From NCBI RefSeq assembly GCF_014654895.1, contig NZ_BNBE01000002.1:1-64000 (forward strand): a stretch of DNA of 64,000 nt. Direction: 5' to 3'. Every line of letters begins with the position of its first letter. Positions within the stretch are counted from its first letter, which is position 1. The position numbers and the translations under genes were made by a program. Below, piece after piece: positions 33,044 through 42,887 of this stretch. The notes beneath the pieces are model-generated. The model searched no databases. It was given only the letters and a program-made list of their open reading frames with translations, and was not told where the DNA came from. Origin of the DNA: Streptomyces filamentosus. GTDB taxonomy: Bacteria; Actinomycetota; Actinomycetes; Streptomycetales; Streptomycetaceae.

Positions 33044-33744
33044 CACGAGCCTCCCGGAGAGTCGACGACGAGAGCGACGTCGCCGGTCGCGGCCTGCGCC
33101 GCGAGGACGGCACCGAACTGGGAGGGCACAGCGACATCGACGACGGTGTCGCCGGTGGTGGCCTGCTTCTCCCCCACCTTCACGATCCGGGCAGCGATCT
33201 CCACCGGCGCCGGCCGCTTGCCGTCCTCACCGGCGATCTGCCCCTCGGCGGGGGTGGCGACCACGAGGACCTTGTCCCCCGGGGACAGGCGGGTCGCGGG
33301 CATCTGCGACGCCTTCAGCCCGATACCGACGAGCCGCTCGCCCGCCTTCACCAGCGTCCGGGAGGTGGCCTGCCCCTGGGTGAGGAGCGAGCCCGGGGTG
33401 AGAGCGACCGCGGCGCGCTTGCCGACGACCTTGTCACGCTCGGCGGCGAGGACCGGCTTGAGAGCGGCATCGAGCTGGACCTGGGCCTCGATCAGATCGG
33501 CGTCCTTGATGACGTCACCGGCCTGTACCGGGCGGGCGACCGCGAGGACCGGGGTCCGCTCCCCCGTCGCCTGGAACGCGAGGAACCCGCCGCTGCCGCC
33601 GGCCGCGATCAGCGCGATCGCGAGCGCGTACATGCCGGGACGCCGGCGGCGGGCCCTGAACCCGACCACGGCGCCGGGGATCTGCGGGGGCCCCTGCTGG
33701 GCGGGCACCTGCCCGGCGGCTGGGGGAACAGCGGTCTTGCTCAC
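33043..33744 (-). CDS. CpaB/RcpC-like SAF-domain protein
   Basis: 233 residues from GTG 33744 with AGGAGAGG upstream. One N-terminal membrane helix (GMYALAIALIAAGGSGGFLAF), then an SAF domain (VQAGDVIKDADLIEAQVQ ... GSLLTQGQ) and a C-terminal beta domain. In Gram-negative Tad systems CpaB assists the secretin; in Gram-positive bacteria it is thought to contact the wall. No secretin is present, as expected. Confidence 0.82.
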   Translation of the reverse strand: MSKTAVPPAAGQVPAQQGPPQIPGAVVGFRARRRRPGMYALAIALIAAGGSGGFLAFQATGERTPVLAVARPVQAGDVIKDADLIEAQVQLDAALKPVLAAERDKVVGKRAAVALTPGSLLTQGQATSRTLVKAGERLVGIGLKASQMPATRLSPGDKVLVVATPAEGQIAGEDGKRPAPVEIAARIVKVGEKQATTGDTVVDVAVPSQFGAVLAAQAATGDVALVVDSPGGS

Positions 33745-33821
33745 GGTCTTTCGCCTCTCCTGAAGGAAACGAGAACGCGCGGGAACGAGGAAGTAGAAAA
33801 GGGGGGTGCGGGAGCGCTCGG

Positions 33822-34706
33822 TCAGCTGCTGCCGACGGCCTGGAGCTCACCGACACGGACATCGACCGTGCTCTGCCGGGTCTGGGTGATCTGCCCGGAC
33901 TGACCGGTCGTCGCCTGCCAGTCGACGCTCCACGTCGACGTCGCCACCACGTGGTACGGGCCGGTGAGGGACGGCTGGGCATAGCGGTGGCCGCAGTCGG
34001 GGGACGGCTTCTTGCCGTAGGCGGCCTTGTAGGGGGTGCCGGGAGTGGTGCAGGTGACGGTCTTCCCGTCACCCATCTGCCACACGATCTTCCGCACCTT
34101 CGCCGTCGCCGTGACAGTGATCCCGCCCGCGGACGCCGAGGCCGTGTTCGGGCCGTAGGTCTCCGGACCGCGCTCGGTCCACATGTAGACCGGCATCCCT
34201 ACCAGACCCAGGCCGCCCGGCTTCGGGACGATTCCGATCTGCGGGCCTCGCAGGACCATCTGGTCGACGGCCCGCTGGGCCAACACGGCAGGATCGACGG
34301 CCGGGACCACCGGGCCGGCGGCGCCGCCCACGAACGTCTCGGTGAGCATGGTCGAGCCCCCGCTCGAATCGAAGTACCGGCAGGTCCGGATGTAGAGGAC
34401 GGCGCCCTTGGCGGGGTCCTGGCCCTCCCAGACGTCGCTGCCGGCGTCCGGCTGGGGATCGACCTTCTCCGCTGGGGTGCACTCTGGCGGTTTCGGCTTT
34501 GGCCCCTTGCCTCCGCCTCCTCCCCCGGCATTACCGCCGCCTTTTCCACCGCCCGACCCGGGAACGGTCACCTCCACGCCGCAAGAGAACAAGGTGCAGT
34601 TGCCATTGGCGGACCCGTCAGGACCGCTCGCGCGAGCGGTCAGGGAAGGGAGAGCAGCAGTGCTCAGCACGAGGAGTGCGGTTGTCGCTGCTCTGCGGGT
34701 CAGCAC
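33822..34706 (-). CDS. Secreted protein of the Tad operon, function unknown
   Basis: 294 residues from GTG 34706 (start overlaps the upstream stop). Signal peptide TRRAATTALLVLSTAALPSL, a Gly-rich/Lys-Pro linker (GGGKGGGNAGGGGGGKG), then a beta-rich domain with conserved WQMGDGKTVTC, TPGTPY, SPDCGHRYAQPS and WSVDWQATTG segments, resembling a PKD-like fold. A broken second copy lies at 7638-7913, so the gene family belongs to this pilus locus. Possibly an adhesin or pilus tip component (inference). Confidence 0.75.
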   Translation of the reverse strand: MLTRRAATTALLVLSTAALPSLTARASGPDGSANGNCTLFSCGVEVTVPGSGGGKGGGNAGGGGGGKGPKPKPPECTPAEKVDPQPDAGSDVWEGQDPAKGAVLYIRTCRYFDSSGGSTMLTETFVGGAAGPVVPAVDPAVLAQRAVDQMVLRGPQIGIVPKPGGLGLVGMPVYMWTERGPETYGPNTASASAGGITVTATAKVRKIVWQMGDGKTVTCTTPGTPYKAAYGKKPSPDCGHRYAQPSLTGPYHVVATSTWSVDWQATTGQSGQITQTRQSTVDVRVGELQAVGSS

Positions 34707-35299
34707 TTCTTCCCCTGCGGCTCATCGGCGATGACGACCCACCCCTTGTCCCACTTCTCGACGGTCGCCTTGATGACGTACCGAAGGAGCCGGTTGGCTG
34801 GCAGGGTGGCGGGCTTGCCTGTGTCGCTGTGGATGGTCTGCCACTGGGTGATGTCCATGCAGCTGGAGATCACGACCTTGGGAACCTTCCGGTCGAGGTC
34901 CGCGCTGATCGCCGTCGGGTTGCCGACGATGATGTTGCCGGTGGTCACCAGCCCCTTCTTGTGGAAGTCCTTGGCATCCCGTTCGACCTGGTACTGCGCA
35001 ACGGCGGCGGCGTACTTCTTCAGGTCGCCAGCCTTGTCGGTCTTGTCGGCGTAGCGCTTCTCCACTTCTCTCCAGTGGGAGAGGTAGGTGGCGATCGCTT
35101 CCTTCTTCGCGGCCTCGGCCGGGTCGGCAGGCGTCGGGGTCGGGGTGGGTTCGGGGGCCGTGGTGGTGGTCTGGGCGGGGGTGGTGGCGGGCGGCTTCGG
35201 GGAGGCCGGCTCATTGCTGGTGCAGCCGACCGCCATAACGGCGACCGTGCACGCCAATGTGATTTTTCGCCACTGCTTCCGGTTGTTCGTGCGGGTCAC
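34700..35299 (-). CDS. Secreted lipoprotein at the head of the Tad operon
   Basis: 199 residues from GTG 35299, with GGGAGG five bases upstream. Lipobox VAVMAVGC at about residues 18-25, followed by a Pro/Thr-rich linker and a C-terminal alpha/beta domain (TYLSHWREVEKRYADKTD ... VISSCMDITQWQTIHSDTG) with the shape of an NTF2-like fold. It is the first gene after a 230-bp gap, so a promoter probably lies at 35300-35529. Role in pilus assembly is inferred from position. Confidence 0.75.
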   Translation of the reverse strand: MTRTNNRKQWRKITLACTVAVMAVGCTSNEPASPKPPATTPAQTTTTAPEPTPTPTPADPAEAAKKEAIATYLSHWREVEKRYADKTDKAGDLKKYAAAVAQYQVERDAKDFHKKGLVTTGNIIVGNPTAISADLDRKVPKVVISSCMDITQWQTIHSDTGKPATLPANRLLRYVIKATVEKWDKGWVVIADEPQGKKC

Positions 35300-35529
35300 T
35301 CTCGCCTCCCGTGGCATATGCGGCTGCCTGCCCCCACCTGCGCGAAGACCGGTCGAGGGTAGCGATGCGGCCGCAGGATATGCGCCATACATTACGCAAA
35401 CGAACGGCCAACTACACAGTTGGTTAGGGGACTTGACAAACTTTCGGCAATCGCGGCTGGATCCTTTCGGAAAGGGGCCGCGGGAATCGGTACGGAAACT
35501 CGTGGAATAACGAGGCCGCGCGGTTCGGG

Positions 35530-36186
35530 TCATCGGATGGGCCTCCACTCGTTGTGGTGAAGCTCCAGCAGGACACGGGCGGTGCGGCCGTCGCGGAACT
35601 CGCCCGCCGCGTCCGCGCCCGCCCACACCAGGCGGACTTCGGCGCAGCCGGCGCTTCGGCCGTGCTGGTGGGCGACGGCGGCCTGGACCCGTACGTCGTG
35701 GTAGGGGGCGCGCAGGGGGTCGGGGGTGAAGTAGCCGGGCCACTGGGTGCGGCCGGTGCCGGTGGTCTCGGCGGTCCAGATGCGGGTGGCGAGTTCGGTG
35801 AGGCGGCGGGCGGTGGCGGGCGGGAGGTCGGTGGGGGTGGTGCGGTCGAGGAGCTGCTGGATGGCGTAGTCGCCGGCCGGTCCGTCGCCGGAGACCGGCT
35901 GATCGCCCGGCACCTGGTCCAGGTCCGCGGCCGGGCTGCCTGCGGGGCCTGTCTGCGTAGGCCGGTCTCGCGGTGTCGCGGTGCTCTGGCCGTCCGCGTG
36001 AGGGGCGGGGCGGGAGGCGGGGGCGGCCGGGGGTGCAGGGTGCGCGGCGGCGGACGGGGCGCCTGCTCGTGCGGAGCCGGGCCTGGGGGCGGTCGTGCCG
36101 CTGTGCAGGAGGACGGCGGTGCCGGCGAGGAGGAGGGCGAGGCCGAGGAGGAGAGGGCGGGCGTGGGAGGGGTGGGGGCGGGTCAC
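35530..36186 (-). CDS. Membrane-anchored protein with Pro/Ala-rich stalk
   Basis: 218 residues; the GTG start overlaps the preceding stop (GTGA). N-terminal helix PLLLGLALLLAGTAVLLHSG, then a long Pro/Ala stalk, then a globular domain (LPPATARRLTELATRIWTAET ... VQAAVAHQHGRSAGCAEVRLVWAGA). Family not recognised; its size, topology and position after the NlpC gene suggest an accessory subunit of the transfer channel. Confidence 0.65.
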   Translation of the reverse strand: MTRPHPSHARPLLLGLALLLAGTAVLLHSGTTAPRPGSARAGAPSAAAHPAPPAAPASRPAPHADGQSTATPRDRPTQTGPAGSPAADLDQVPGDQPVSGDGPAGDYAIQQLLDRTTPTDLPPATARRLTELATRIWTAETTGTGRTQWPGYFTPDPLRAPYHDVRVQAAVAHQHGRSAGCAEVRLVWAGADAAGEFRDGRTARVLLELHHNEWRPIR

Positions 36187-37304
36187 AGCAGGCGGGTCCC
36201 TCCGGCGAAGCCGTCGTCCCAGAGGGCTTCGGTGCGGACGTTGGTGCCGGGGCGGGGGGCGTTGATCATTTTTCCGTTTCCGAGGTAGATGCCGACGTGG
36301 TGGATGGTGGCGTCATTGGTGGGGTTGTAGGCGAAGAAGACGAGGTCGCCTGGTTTGAGGGCGCCGACGCCGGCGGAGGCGGGGATGCGGCGGCCGGCTC
36401 CGGCCTGGGCGGCGGCGGTGCGGGGCAGGTTGATGCCGACCTGGGCGTAGGCGTAGAGGGCGAGGCCGGAGCAGTCGAAGCCTCGGATGTGGACGCCGCT
36501 CTTGCCGCTGGGGGAACAGCAGATGCCGGTGCTGGGGCCGTTGGCGTTGCCGCCGCCCCAGGAGTAGGGGACGCCTTCCTGGGCGAGGGCGGCGTCGATG
36601 ACGGTGCGGGCGGTGCCGGTGGCGGGCTGGCCGAGGGGGATGGTGCCGGTGGTCATCTGGCTGTAGCGGTCGATCCAGCCGAGGACGTCTTCGACGTAGG
36701 CGGTGGAGTGGTTGTACTGGAAGATCGCGGCTTCGAGCTGGGTGCGGTCGGCGAGGTTGCGGCCGTTGCCGCAGAGGTAGACGGCGGCGCCGAGGGCGGC
36801 GTCGTCGGCGTTGTGGGGGTCGGCGACGCGGTCGTCGTTGGCGTCGCGGCCCGAGCCGTTCCAGGTGGAGGGCAGGAACTGGAAGGGGCCGACGGCGCGT
36901 TCGTAGACGCGGTCGCCGTCGAAGCGGCCGTTGTCGGTGTCGGGGAAGGCCGTGATGTTGCCGCCCGCTCCGGAGCCGTCGAGGCGGGGGCCGAGGATGT
37001 GCGGGGTGATGTCGCCGGCCTCGCTGACGGTGCGGCCTTCGGCGTGGTTCGACTCGATGCGGGCGATGCCCGCGAGGACCGGCCACCGCAGGCCCCGGCA
37101 GGCGGGGACCTCTGCCGGGAGGCGGGTGGCGGCGTTCTGGTAGGCGGCGAGCATCCGGGACGGGATGCCCGACACTTCGCCGACCGTCTCGATCGGCGGG
37201 GCCGCCGCCCGGGGCAGGGACCGGGCGGCGACGGCAACGAACACGACCAGCAGGACACCGAAGAACGCGACCAGGACCATGCCGCACCCGAGACCGCGCT
37301 TCAC
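36183..37304 (-). CDS. Transglycosylase-NlpC/P60 wall hydrolase of the mating channel (TcpG/Orf14-like)
   Basis: 373 residues from GTG 37304, overlapping the VirB6-like gene's stop. One membrane helix (CGMVLVAFFGVLLVVFVAVA), then a lytic-transglycosylase-like domain (LAGIARIESNHAEGRT, with Glu in IES; AVGPFQFLPSTW; IFQYNHS) and a C-terminal NlpC/P60 domain with Cys (RGFDCSGLALYAYAQ), His (IHHVGIYLGNGKMINAP) and a third polar site. It should cleave both glycan and peptide bonds to open the wall for the channel. Domain pair as in Tn916 Orf14 and pCW3 TcpG. Confidence 0.9.
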   Translation of the reverse strand: MKRGLGCGMVLVAFFGVLLVVFVAVAARSLPRAAAPPIETVGEVSGIPSRMLAAYQNAATRLPAEVPACRGLRWPVLAGIARIESNHAEGRTVSEAGDITPHILGPRLDGSGAGGNITAFPDTDNGRFDGDRVYERAVGPFQFLPSTWNGSGRDANDDRVADPHNADDAALGAAVYLCGNGRNLADRTQLEAAIFQYNHSTAYVEDVLGWIDRYSQMTTGTIPLGQPATGTARTVIDAALAQEGVPYSWGGGNANGPSTGICCSPSGKSGVHIRGFDCSGLALYAYAQVGINLPRTAAAQAGAGRRIPASAGVGALKPGDLVFFAYNPTNDATIHHVGIYLGNGKMINAPRPGTNVRTEALWDDGFAGGTRLL

Positions 37305-39877
37305 GACGTCTCCCCAGGCGAAGCCGGCGGCGCCGGCGGTACGGGCGGGGTGGCCGGCGGGAAGGGGTTGGCCGGCGGCGGATCCGCGGGGGGCGGGCCC
37401 GGCACCACAGGTACGGGGGACGTGGGCGGCGTAGAGGGAGTGGGCGGCGTAGAGGGGGTGGGCGGCGTGGAGGAGGTGGGAGACGTGGAGGAGGTGGGGG
37501 ACGTGGAGGAGGTGGGGGACGTGGAGGGGGTGTTGGTGTTGGTGTGGGTGGCGGGGTAGGTGCGGCCGGTCGGTTCGGTGGTCCTGGGGGTGTGGTCGGA
37601 GGGACGGCCGAGGCCGAGGCCGGCGCGGCTGTCGGCGGCCCAGCGGCGTCCGGCGCCGAGGTAGTGGTCGCGCTGGCGGCCGAGTTCGCTTCCGAGGTTC
37701 ACCGCCTGGGTACCGGCGGCATGGCCGGCGCGGTTCCAGGTGGCGGGCAGACCGATCGTGGAGTGGTAAGCGACCTTCGAGGCGAAGACCAGGGCACGGC
37801 CGCCACGGGTGGTGCGCAGCGCGGCCTCCAGCCGTGCCCCGGCGGGAACCACACCTTGCGGTGTCCCAGGAGTCTCCTGGTCCTCCGGGGCGTCCGGCTG
37901 GTCCCCCGGCGCGGCGGGTGTGCCAGGCATGGGAGGGGTGGTGGGCCGGAGCGGCTTGCCGTCCGGACCAAGGGCGGGAGCTGTGCGTTTGGCGGGCGGA
38001 AGGGGCTTGCCGTCCGGACCGAGAGCGGGAGTTTTGGGGTCGGTGGGCGGGAGGGGCTTGCCGTCCGGGCCGACCGGGACGGGCTTGGTACGGGGGCGCT
38101 GGGGGCCGATGAGGACCGTGTGTGCGGCCTTGAGGCCGAGCTGGAAGGGGACGAGGGAGGTGCGGGCGGCGTCGGTGGCTTCGGCTGCGAAGCCGGTGCG
38201 GCCCAGGAGCGCGGCGTGGGCGGGGGATCCGCCGGCGCGGCCGACGCCGAGGGCGGAGAGCGCCGCGGCGGTCTCGGCGGCCTGGCCGCCCATGAGGTGG
38301 CTGCCGCCGATCTTGGCGTGGCTCATGCGGCGGGCGAAGCGGGCGCCTGCGGCGCGGCTGCCGCGGACGATCCGCTTGTACATGACCAGGGCGGTCACGA
38401 CGAGTCCGTCGAGGATGAGGAGGCGTTCGAGGAGGGTGCTGCTGCTGTCGGTGAAGACGGCCTTGGCGGCGATGCCGAACAGGGGGATGAAGACGGCGGT
38501 GGCGACGAGGACGAGCATGCAGCCGGCGAAGTAGCCCAGCCACTTCCACAGCACGCCGCGGCCGGGGCCGGGCAGGATCGCGAGGGGGAAGACGGCGACG
38601 GCGCCGACGGCGGCGATCACGCAGCCGAACTGGGCGGCGATCAGGGCCAGGGCCATCGCGACGATGACGAGCGCGATGATGACGGCGGCGATGAGGACCA
38701 GGAGCGCGCTGAGGACCTTGTCCCAGTCGGGGGTCATCATCCGGTCCGCGGCCGCTTTGCCTTCCGGGCCGACGTCTTCCAGTGCGGCGAGGCCCTTGTT
38801 GACGGAGTTGTAGGCGTCCTCGCAGTGCTTGCGGGCGATCTCTCCCAGCTTGCTGCACGGGCCGGTCTCGGGGCCGGGCTTGGAGGCGGAGCCGATGAGC
38901 GTGGTGTGGGCCTTGTAGAGAGGGTCGTCCTTCTTCAGCACGCGGCCGTACTGGATGAGCATGTAGGGCTGGACGACGAGGGTGTCGGTGAGGGTCTGGG
39001 TGATCGGCACGGACACCTCGGCGGGGTTGACTGGCTTCTCGCCCTTCAGGCAGATGTCGCGGGCCTGGCCCATCACCAGCTCGCACTTCTCCGCCCGGGC
39101 CTTCTGGTCGGCGGCGGTGGCACGCTCGCGTTCCTGGCGCAGGCAGAACTCCTGGAACTCGCCGGTCATCATCGCGCAGGGGCCGGTCACCACCCGGGGG
39201 CCGGCGCTGCCGGCGTTGGTGGTGATGACCGCGGCTTCCAGCGCGACGCGCTGGGTCTGCTGGACCGGTCCTTCGTAGCCGAGGAGGATCGCGGGCTGGA
39301 CCAGGGTGGTGGCGGTGACGGCGGAGATCAGCAGGGACAGCAGCAGCTCACCGGCGCCGCGGGCGACCCGGCCGCGCATGATCATGACGAGGCCGAAGAC
39401 GAACGCCCACGCCAGGGTGATCCCGGCGATGCCGAGCGGGCCGATGATGTCGCGTTCGTAGGCGTCGGCGACGTGCTGGGCCGGGCTGGTGAGCTTGTCG
39501 ATGATCGGGAAGTGGTAGACCCGGTCGATCAGCCAGCAGGAGAACCCGGTGACCGTGCGGGAGAGCGCGAACAGGCCCGAGGCGAGGAAGTTGCGGATGA
39601 TGTCGCCGACACCGAGGTAGCCGCCCATGGAGGCGGGGTCCTGGTCCTCCGGGGCGTCTTGGGCGGCCTGCTGCTGTTCCATCGGGTCGAGGTCGTAATG
39701 GTCGAGGGGGACGCCCTCGGAGGAGGTGACGTTCAGCGGGCCGAGAACCCCGCCACCCCCGTCAGGCGTGTCGGCGGCCGCGGCGACCCCCTCCCCCGCC
39801 GCCCACAGCACCAGGACGAGGGCAGCGGTGACGAGACCACGGTGGCGCGCCAGGCGCCCCAGGCCGCTGGCCTTCAC
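37301..39877 (-). CDS. VirB6/TrbL-like multispanning channel protein (TcpH-like)
   Basis: 858 residues from GTG 39877 (GTGA overlap). Signal/first helix, then several hydrophobic spans (IAGITLAWAFVFGLVMIMRG; LLSLLISAVTATTLVQPAIL; LLVLIAAVIIALVIVAMALA; YFAGCMLVLVATAVFIPLFG; LLILDGLVVTALVMY) typical of VirB6/TrbL. A Cys-rich extracytoplasmic loop (GPCAMMTGEFQEFCL, CELVMGQARDICL) lies between. The C-terminal tail is cytoplasmic and low-complexity, with three GPDGKPL[P/R]P repeats (coded about 37950-38075) and a Thr/Ser/Pro tandem repeat (coded about 37424-37535). Forms the membrane pore. Confidence 0.88.
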   Translation of the reverse strand: MKASGLGRLARHRGLVTAALVLVLWAAGEGVAAAADTPDGGGGVLGPLNVTSSEGVPLDHYDLDPMEQQQAAQDAPEDQDPASMGGYLGVGDIIRNFLASGLFALSRTVTGFSCWLIDRVYHFPIIDKLTSPAQHVADAYERDIIGPLGIAGITLAWAFVFGLVMIMRGRVARGAGELLLSLLISAVTATTLVQPAILLGYEGPVQQTQRVALEAAVITTNAGSAGPRVVTGPCAMMTGEFQEFCLRQERERATAADQKARAEKCELVMGQARDICLKGEKPVNPAEVSVPITQTLTDTLVVQPYMLIQYGRVLKKDDPLYKAHTTLIGSASKPGPETGPCSKLGEIARKHCEDAYNSVNKGLAALEDVGPEGKAAADRMMTPDWDKVLSALLVLIAAVIIALVIVAMALALIAAQFGCVIAAVGAVAVFPLAILPGPGRGVLWKWLGYFAGCMLVLVATAVFIPLFGIAAKAVFTDSSSTLLERLLILDGLVVTALVMYKRIVRGSRAAGARFARRMSHAKIGGSHLMGGQAAETAAALSALGVGRAGGSPAHAALLGRTGFAAEATDAARTSLVPFQLGLKAAHTVLIGPQRPRTKPVPVGPDGKPLPPTDPKTPALGPDGKPLPPAKRTAPALGPDGKPLRPTTPPMPGTPAAPGDQPDAPEDQETPGTPQGVVPAGARLEAALRTTRGGRALVFASKVAYHSTIGLPATWNRAGHAAGTQAVNLGSELGRQRDHYLGAGRRWAADSRAGLGLGRPSDHTPRTTEPTGRTYPATHTNTNTPSTSPTSSTSPTSSTSPTSSTPPTPSTPPTPSTPPTSPVPVVPGPPPADPPPANPFPPATPPVPPAPPASPGETS

Positions 39878-40227
39878 CGGTACTCCTTCCGGGCCCGGGC
39901 ACCGGTCCGGGTGCGGGCGACGACGGTCAGGCCGGCGGCGACCGGGAGCAGGAGCAGCGCCGTCGTCCACACGCTCGGCGCGGCCGGTCCGGCCGGCACC
40001 GGTCCCTGCCCCGGGCCGGAACCGGCGGCGTCGGCGGGGGTGGCCCGGTGGGTCTCGCTGGCGGGGGTGGTGAAGGCGTCGCCGGTGCGGGGCCACCACG
40101 CGCCGGTGGCGGTGGTGTTGGCGGCGGCGACCGCGGCGAAGAGTACGGCGGTGAGCAGCAGGGTGGTGAGCAGGCGGCGGGCGCGGGCGGTGCGGGAGGC
40201 CGGGGCGAACGTGTCGTGCGGGGTCAT
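39874..40227 (-). CDS. Small two-helix membrane protein of the transfer operon
   Basis: 117 residues; ATG 40227 overlaps the VirB4-like stop (ATGA). Helices LLTTLLLTAVLFAAVAAANT and TTALLLLPVAAGLTVVA, with a short Ala/Gly/Pro loop outside. No family assigned. Translational coupling between VirB4- and VirB6-like genes argues for a channel accessory role. Confidence 0.65.
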   Translation of the reverse strand: MTPHDTFAPASRTARARRLLTTLLLTAVLFAAVAAANTTATGAWWPRTGDAFTTPASETHRATPADAAGSGPGQGPVPAGPAAPSVWTTALLLLPVAAGLTVVARTRTGARARKEYR

Positions 40228-42887
40228 CGGGTGCCTCCGGTGGTGGCCGGCGCGGTCAGGGCCGGGGCGGCGGGTTCGTAGCGGGAGGGGGCGGGGGCGG
40301 TCTGGGTGTCCGGGCCGGTGGGGGTGGTGTAGATGCCGTCGGTGATACGGGTGAGGCCGGGGACGAGGACTTTGAAGCGGCCGGTGTTCATGCGGGGGTC
40401 GCGGGCGAGGAACTCGCCGGCGCGTTCGGGCCGGCCGTAGGGGGAGAGATCGGTGGTGACCATGCGGAGGAGTTCCTCGTCGTCGCCGGGCAGGCCGAGC
40501 CAGGTCAGGCCGCGGGCGGCGAGGACCGGGTCGGCGGTGCGGGCGAGGAAGCGGTAGGCGAGCAAGCCCTGGGTGGTGGAGGTGCCGAGTTCGAGGACGT
40601 CGTGGCAGCCCAGTCCGACGCCGGCGCCGTGCTTGCGGCCGTCGTAGACGATCTCGTCGATCAGCGCCTGGCCTTCGGCGGACGAGGTCAGCCAGTACGC
40701 CTCGTCCAGCGGGAGGAGGGTGAAGCGGGGGTCGGTGAACGCGGTCTCGCGGGCGATCGCGGCGATCAGGTAGAGGACCGCGCGGCCGATGAGAGCCTCC
40801 AGGGGCTGGGCGCGCAGGAGTTCGGGGTTGGTCGCGGCCTCGCGCGGGGGCAGGGTCAGGCCGGTGGTGGTGATGACGACGAAGTCGGAGGTCAGGTCGC
40901 CGGCCAGGTCCAGCGGGGGCAGGGCGGGGTCGAACACGGCGGCGGCGAGCGGTTCGTCGGCCGCGACCCGCAGCCACTCCACCAGCGCGGCGGCGCGCTG
41001 TCCGCGGGCGCTGTCCTCGCGAGCCATGTCCTCCAGGGCGTCCAGGACGAGCGCCATCGATCGGCCGGGGGCGGCCGCGGCCCGCTTGACCGCGGTCTTC
41101 AGCAGGGCGCCGTGCTCGGTCATGGCGCCGACGCCGAGCTGCACGGTCAGGTAGGACAGGGCGTAGCGGGCGCCGGCCTCGGGGTCGGCGAACACCCTGA
41201 GGGGGTCGATGGACATGTCGGCGGTGGCGGCGTCGACGACCTGGCAGCGGCCCGGGGCGGCGGAGCGGGCGAAGCGGGCCCACTCACGGGACTTGGTGCG
41301 GTCGATCGCGATGGCGCGGCCGCCGCGGTCGACGACCGAGGAGGTGATCAGCTTCAGGAGCGTGGACTTGCCGCCGCCGAGATCGCCGGCGAGCGCGAAC
41401 GACGCGGAGGCGTTGCGGGCGGGGGCGTCAGCGATGTTCAAAAGGACCGGGGAGATCGTCCCCAGGTCCTGGGAGTAGCCGACCATCGCGCCCGTAGGGT
41501 CGCCGAAGGACTGCCCGTGCAGGGCGCCGTGCATCGCCCAGTCCTCCCCCAGTTCGTGCTGCACGTACTGGCGTACCGCCGGCGGCGTCACCGTGGCGGG
41601 CAGGCCGAGCGTGAAGAGTTCCTCCTGCCCGCCGACGGGGCGCACGAGGCGGTAGTTCGCACCCTTGAGGCGGGCCTGGACCGCGGCGGCGCGCTGGTCG
41701 CACTCGGCGGGGGTGGCGCCCCAGACGGTGAGGGCGGTCACCGACTGCACCTCGACCTCGACGCTGGACCTGGAGGCGCGGGCACTGAGGTCGCCGAGGT
41801 CGTCGGCGGCGTCGTGCAGGGCGTCCGGCAGACCGGTCGCGCGGCGGGCGGCGTACTGGTCGGCCTGGTCGACCAGGTCCCGCTTCTTCTTCGTCACCGC
41901 CTCCACGACCTTCTCCGACGCGATGGTGGTCAGGTCGACGGTCCAGTCGACCGCGAACGGCATCCGGTCCAGCTCCGCGAAGAACTCCCCGCCCACGGCC
42001 GTGAACCGGGCGGGCATCTCCGCCAGCGCGAGGTGCGCCTGGTAGGAGGTGCCGGCCTCGGAGTCGACCTGGAGCCAGCGCCGTCCCGCCACGCTCCCCC
42101 ACACCCCGCCGCTCCCCCGGCCCTGACCGGTCCGGGCCGGGCGCCGGGCGCTGCTGGGACCGGCGGCGGTCTCGGGGCGGCCGCCTTCGAGGAGGCGGAC
42201 CTGGCCGAGGTCGGCGTGGGACGGGGACCGCAGCCTCCCGCCCGTCATCCGGCTGCCGCGCAGCGGGGAGCGTTCGGCCTCGCCGAGAAGTTCGCCGTCC
42301 AGACCGCGGCCGACGGCGTGCTGGTGCATCCACACGATCTCCGCCGGCGTCGCCCGCCGCAGCCCGACCCCGCCACCGAGCTCGGCCTCGACCTGCCCGG
42401 CCCGCTCACGGTACTCAGCCACCTCGCCGGTGCCGACCGGGGCCGGCGGCAGGCCGAGCAGGCCGGCGAGCTCCGACCAGGCGGTGCCGGCCGTCGCCTG
42501 CCACTGCCCGCGCCCGCCGACCGCCGGGAGCGGCACGGCCAGCCACAGGGTCCTGCGGTACATGTCGACGGGCTCGTCGAGGTCTTCACCCGCCAGCAGC
42601 CGCAGCTGCGCCTCGGCGACCTCCGCCCACGCCCCGTGCCGCCGGTAGTCGACGCCGTCGAGGGTCGCCTGGACCACCTCGCCGGCGTCGATGCGGGCAC
42701 ACAGCCCGAACAGGCGGGCCCGGCCGGGCAGGGAGCGGACCAGGGAGGTGACATGGGCGGTGATCTGCTCGCGGGTGCGGTCGGGCATGTAGCGCGAGCC
42801 TGCCGGGGTCAGGGACCACACGGCCCAGACGGTGCCGCTGGCCGACCACACCAGGTGGTCGACGATGTGCCGCAGGGAGAGCTTCAT
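40224..42887 (-). CDS. VirB4/TraC-like conjugation ATPase (TcpF/Orf16-like)
   Basis: 887 residues. The N-terminal half shows VirB4 family traits (ARLFGLCARIDAGEVVQATL; VDWTVDLTTIASEKVVEAVTKKK). The C-terminal motor has Walker A LAGDLGGGKST (about 499-509) and Walker B FTLLPLDEAYWL (about 724-733), followed by a HDVLELG sensor segment. It energises assembly of the mating channel. Coupled to neighbours by ATGA overlaps at 42884 and 40224. Confidence 0.92.
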   Translation of the reverse strand: MKLSLRHIVDHLVWSASGTVWAVWSLTPAGSRYMPDRTREQITAHVTSLVRSLPGRARLFGLCARIDAGEVVQATLDGVDYRRHGAWAEVAEAQLRLLAGEDLDEPVDMYRRTLWLAVPLPAVGGRGQWQATAGTAWSELAGLLGLPPAPVGTGEVAEYRERAGQVEAELGGGVGLRRATPAEIVWMHQHAVGRGLDGELLGEAERSPLRGSRMTGGRLRSPSHADLGQVRLLEGGRPETAAGPSSARRPARTGQGRGSGGVWGSVAGRRWLQVDSEAGTSYQAHLALAEMPARFTAVGGEFFAELDRMPFAVDWTVDLTTIASEKVVEAVTKKKRDLVDQADQYAARRATGLPDALHDAADDLGDLSARASRSSVEVEVQSVTALTVWGATPAECDQRAAAVQARLKGANYRLVRPVGGQEELFTLGLPATVTPPAVRQYVQHELGEDWAMHGALHGQSFGDPTGAMVGYSQDLGTISPVLLNIADAPARNASASFALAGDLGGGKSTLLKLITSSVVDRGGRAIAIDRTKSREWARFARSAAPGRCQVVDAATADMSIDPLRVFADPEAGARYALSYLTVQLGVGAMTEHGALLKTAVKRAAAAPGRSMALVLDALEDMAREDSARGQRAAALVEWLRVAADEPLAAAVFDPALPPLDLAGDLTSDFVVITTTGLTLPPREAATNPELLRAQPLEALIGRAVLYLIAAIARETAFTDPRFTLLPLDEAYWLTSSAEGQALIDEIVYDGRKHGAGVGLGCHDVLELGTSTTQGLLAYRFLARTADPVLAARGLTWLGLPGDDEELLRMVTTDLSPYGRPERAGEFLARDPRMNTGRFKVLVPGLTRITDGIYTTPTGPDTQTAPAPSRYEPAAPALTAPATTGGTR

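Noticed and set aside
37544..40345. 933-codon Gly/Asp-rich plus-strand frame
   Set aside because: Mirror of the VirB6-like gene, without domain or ribosome-binding site.
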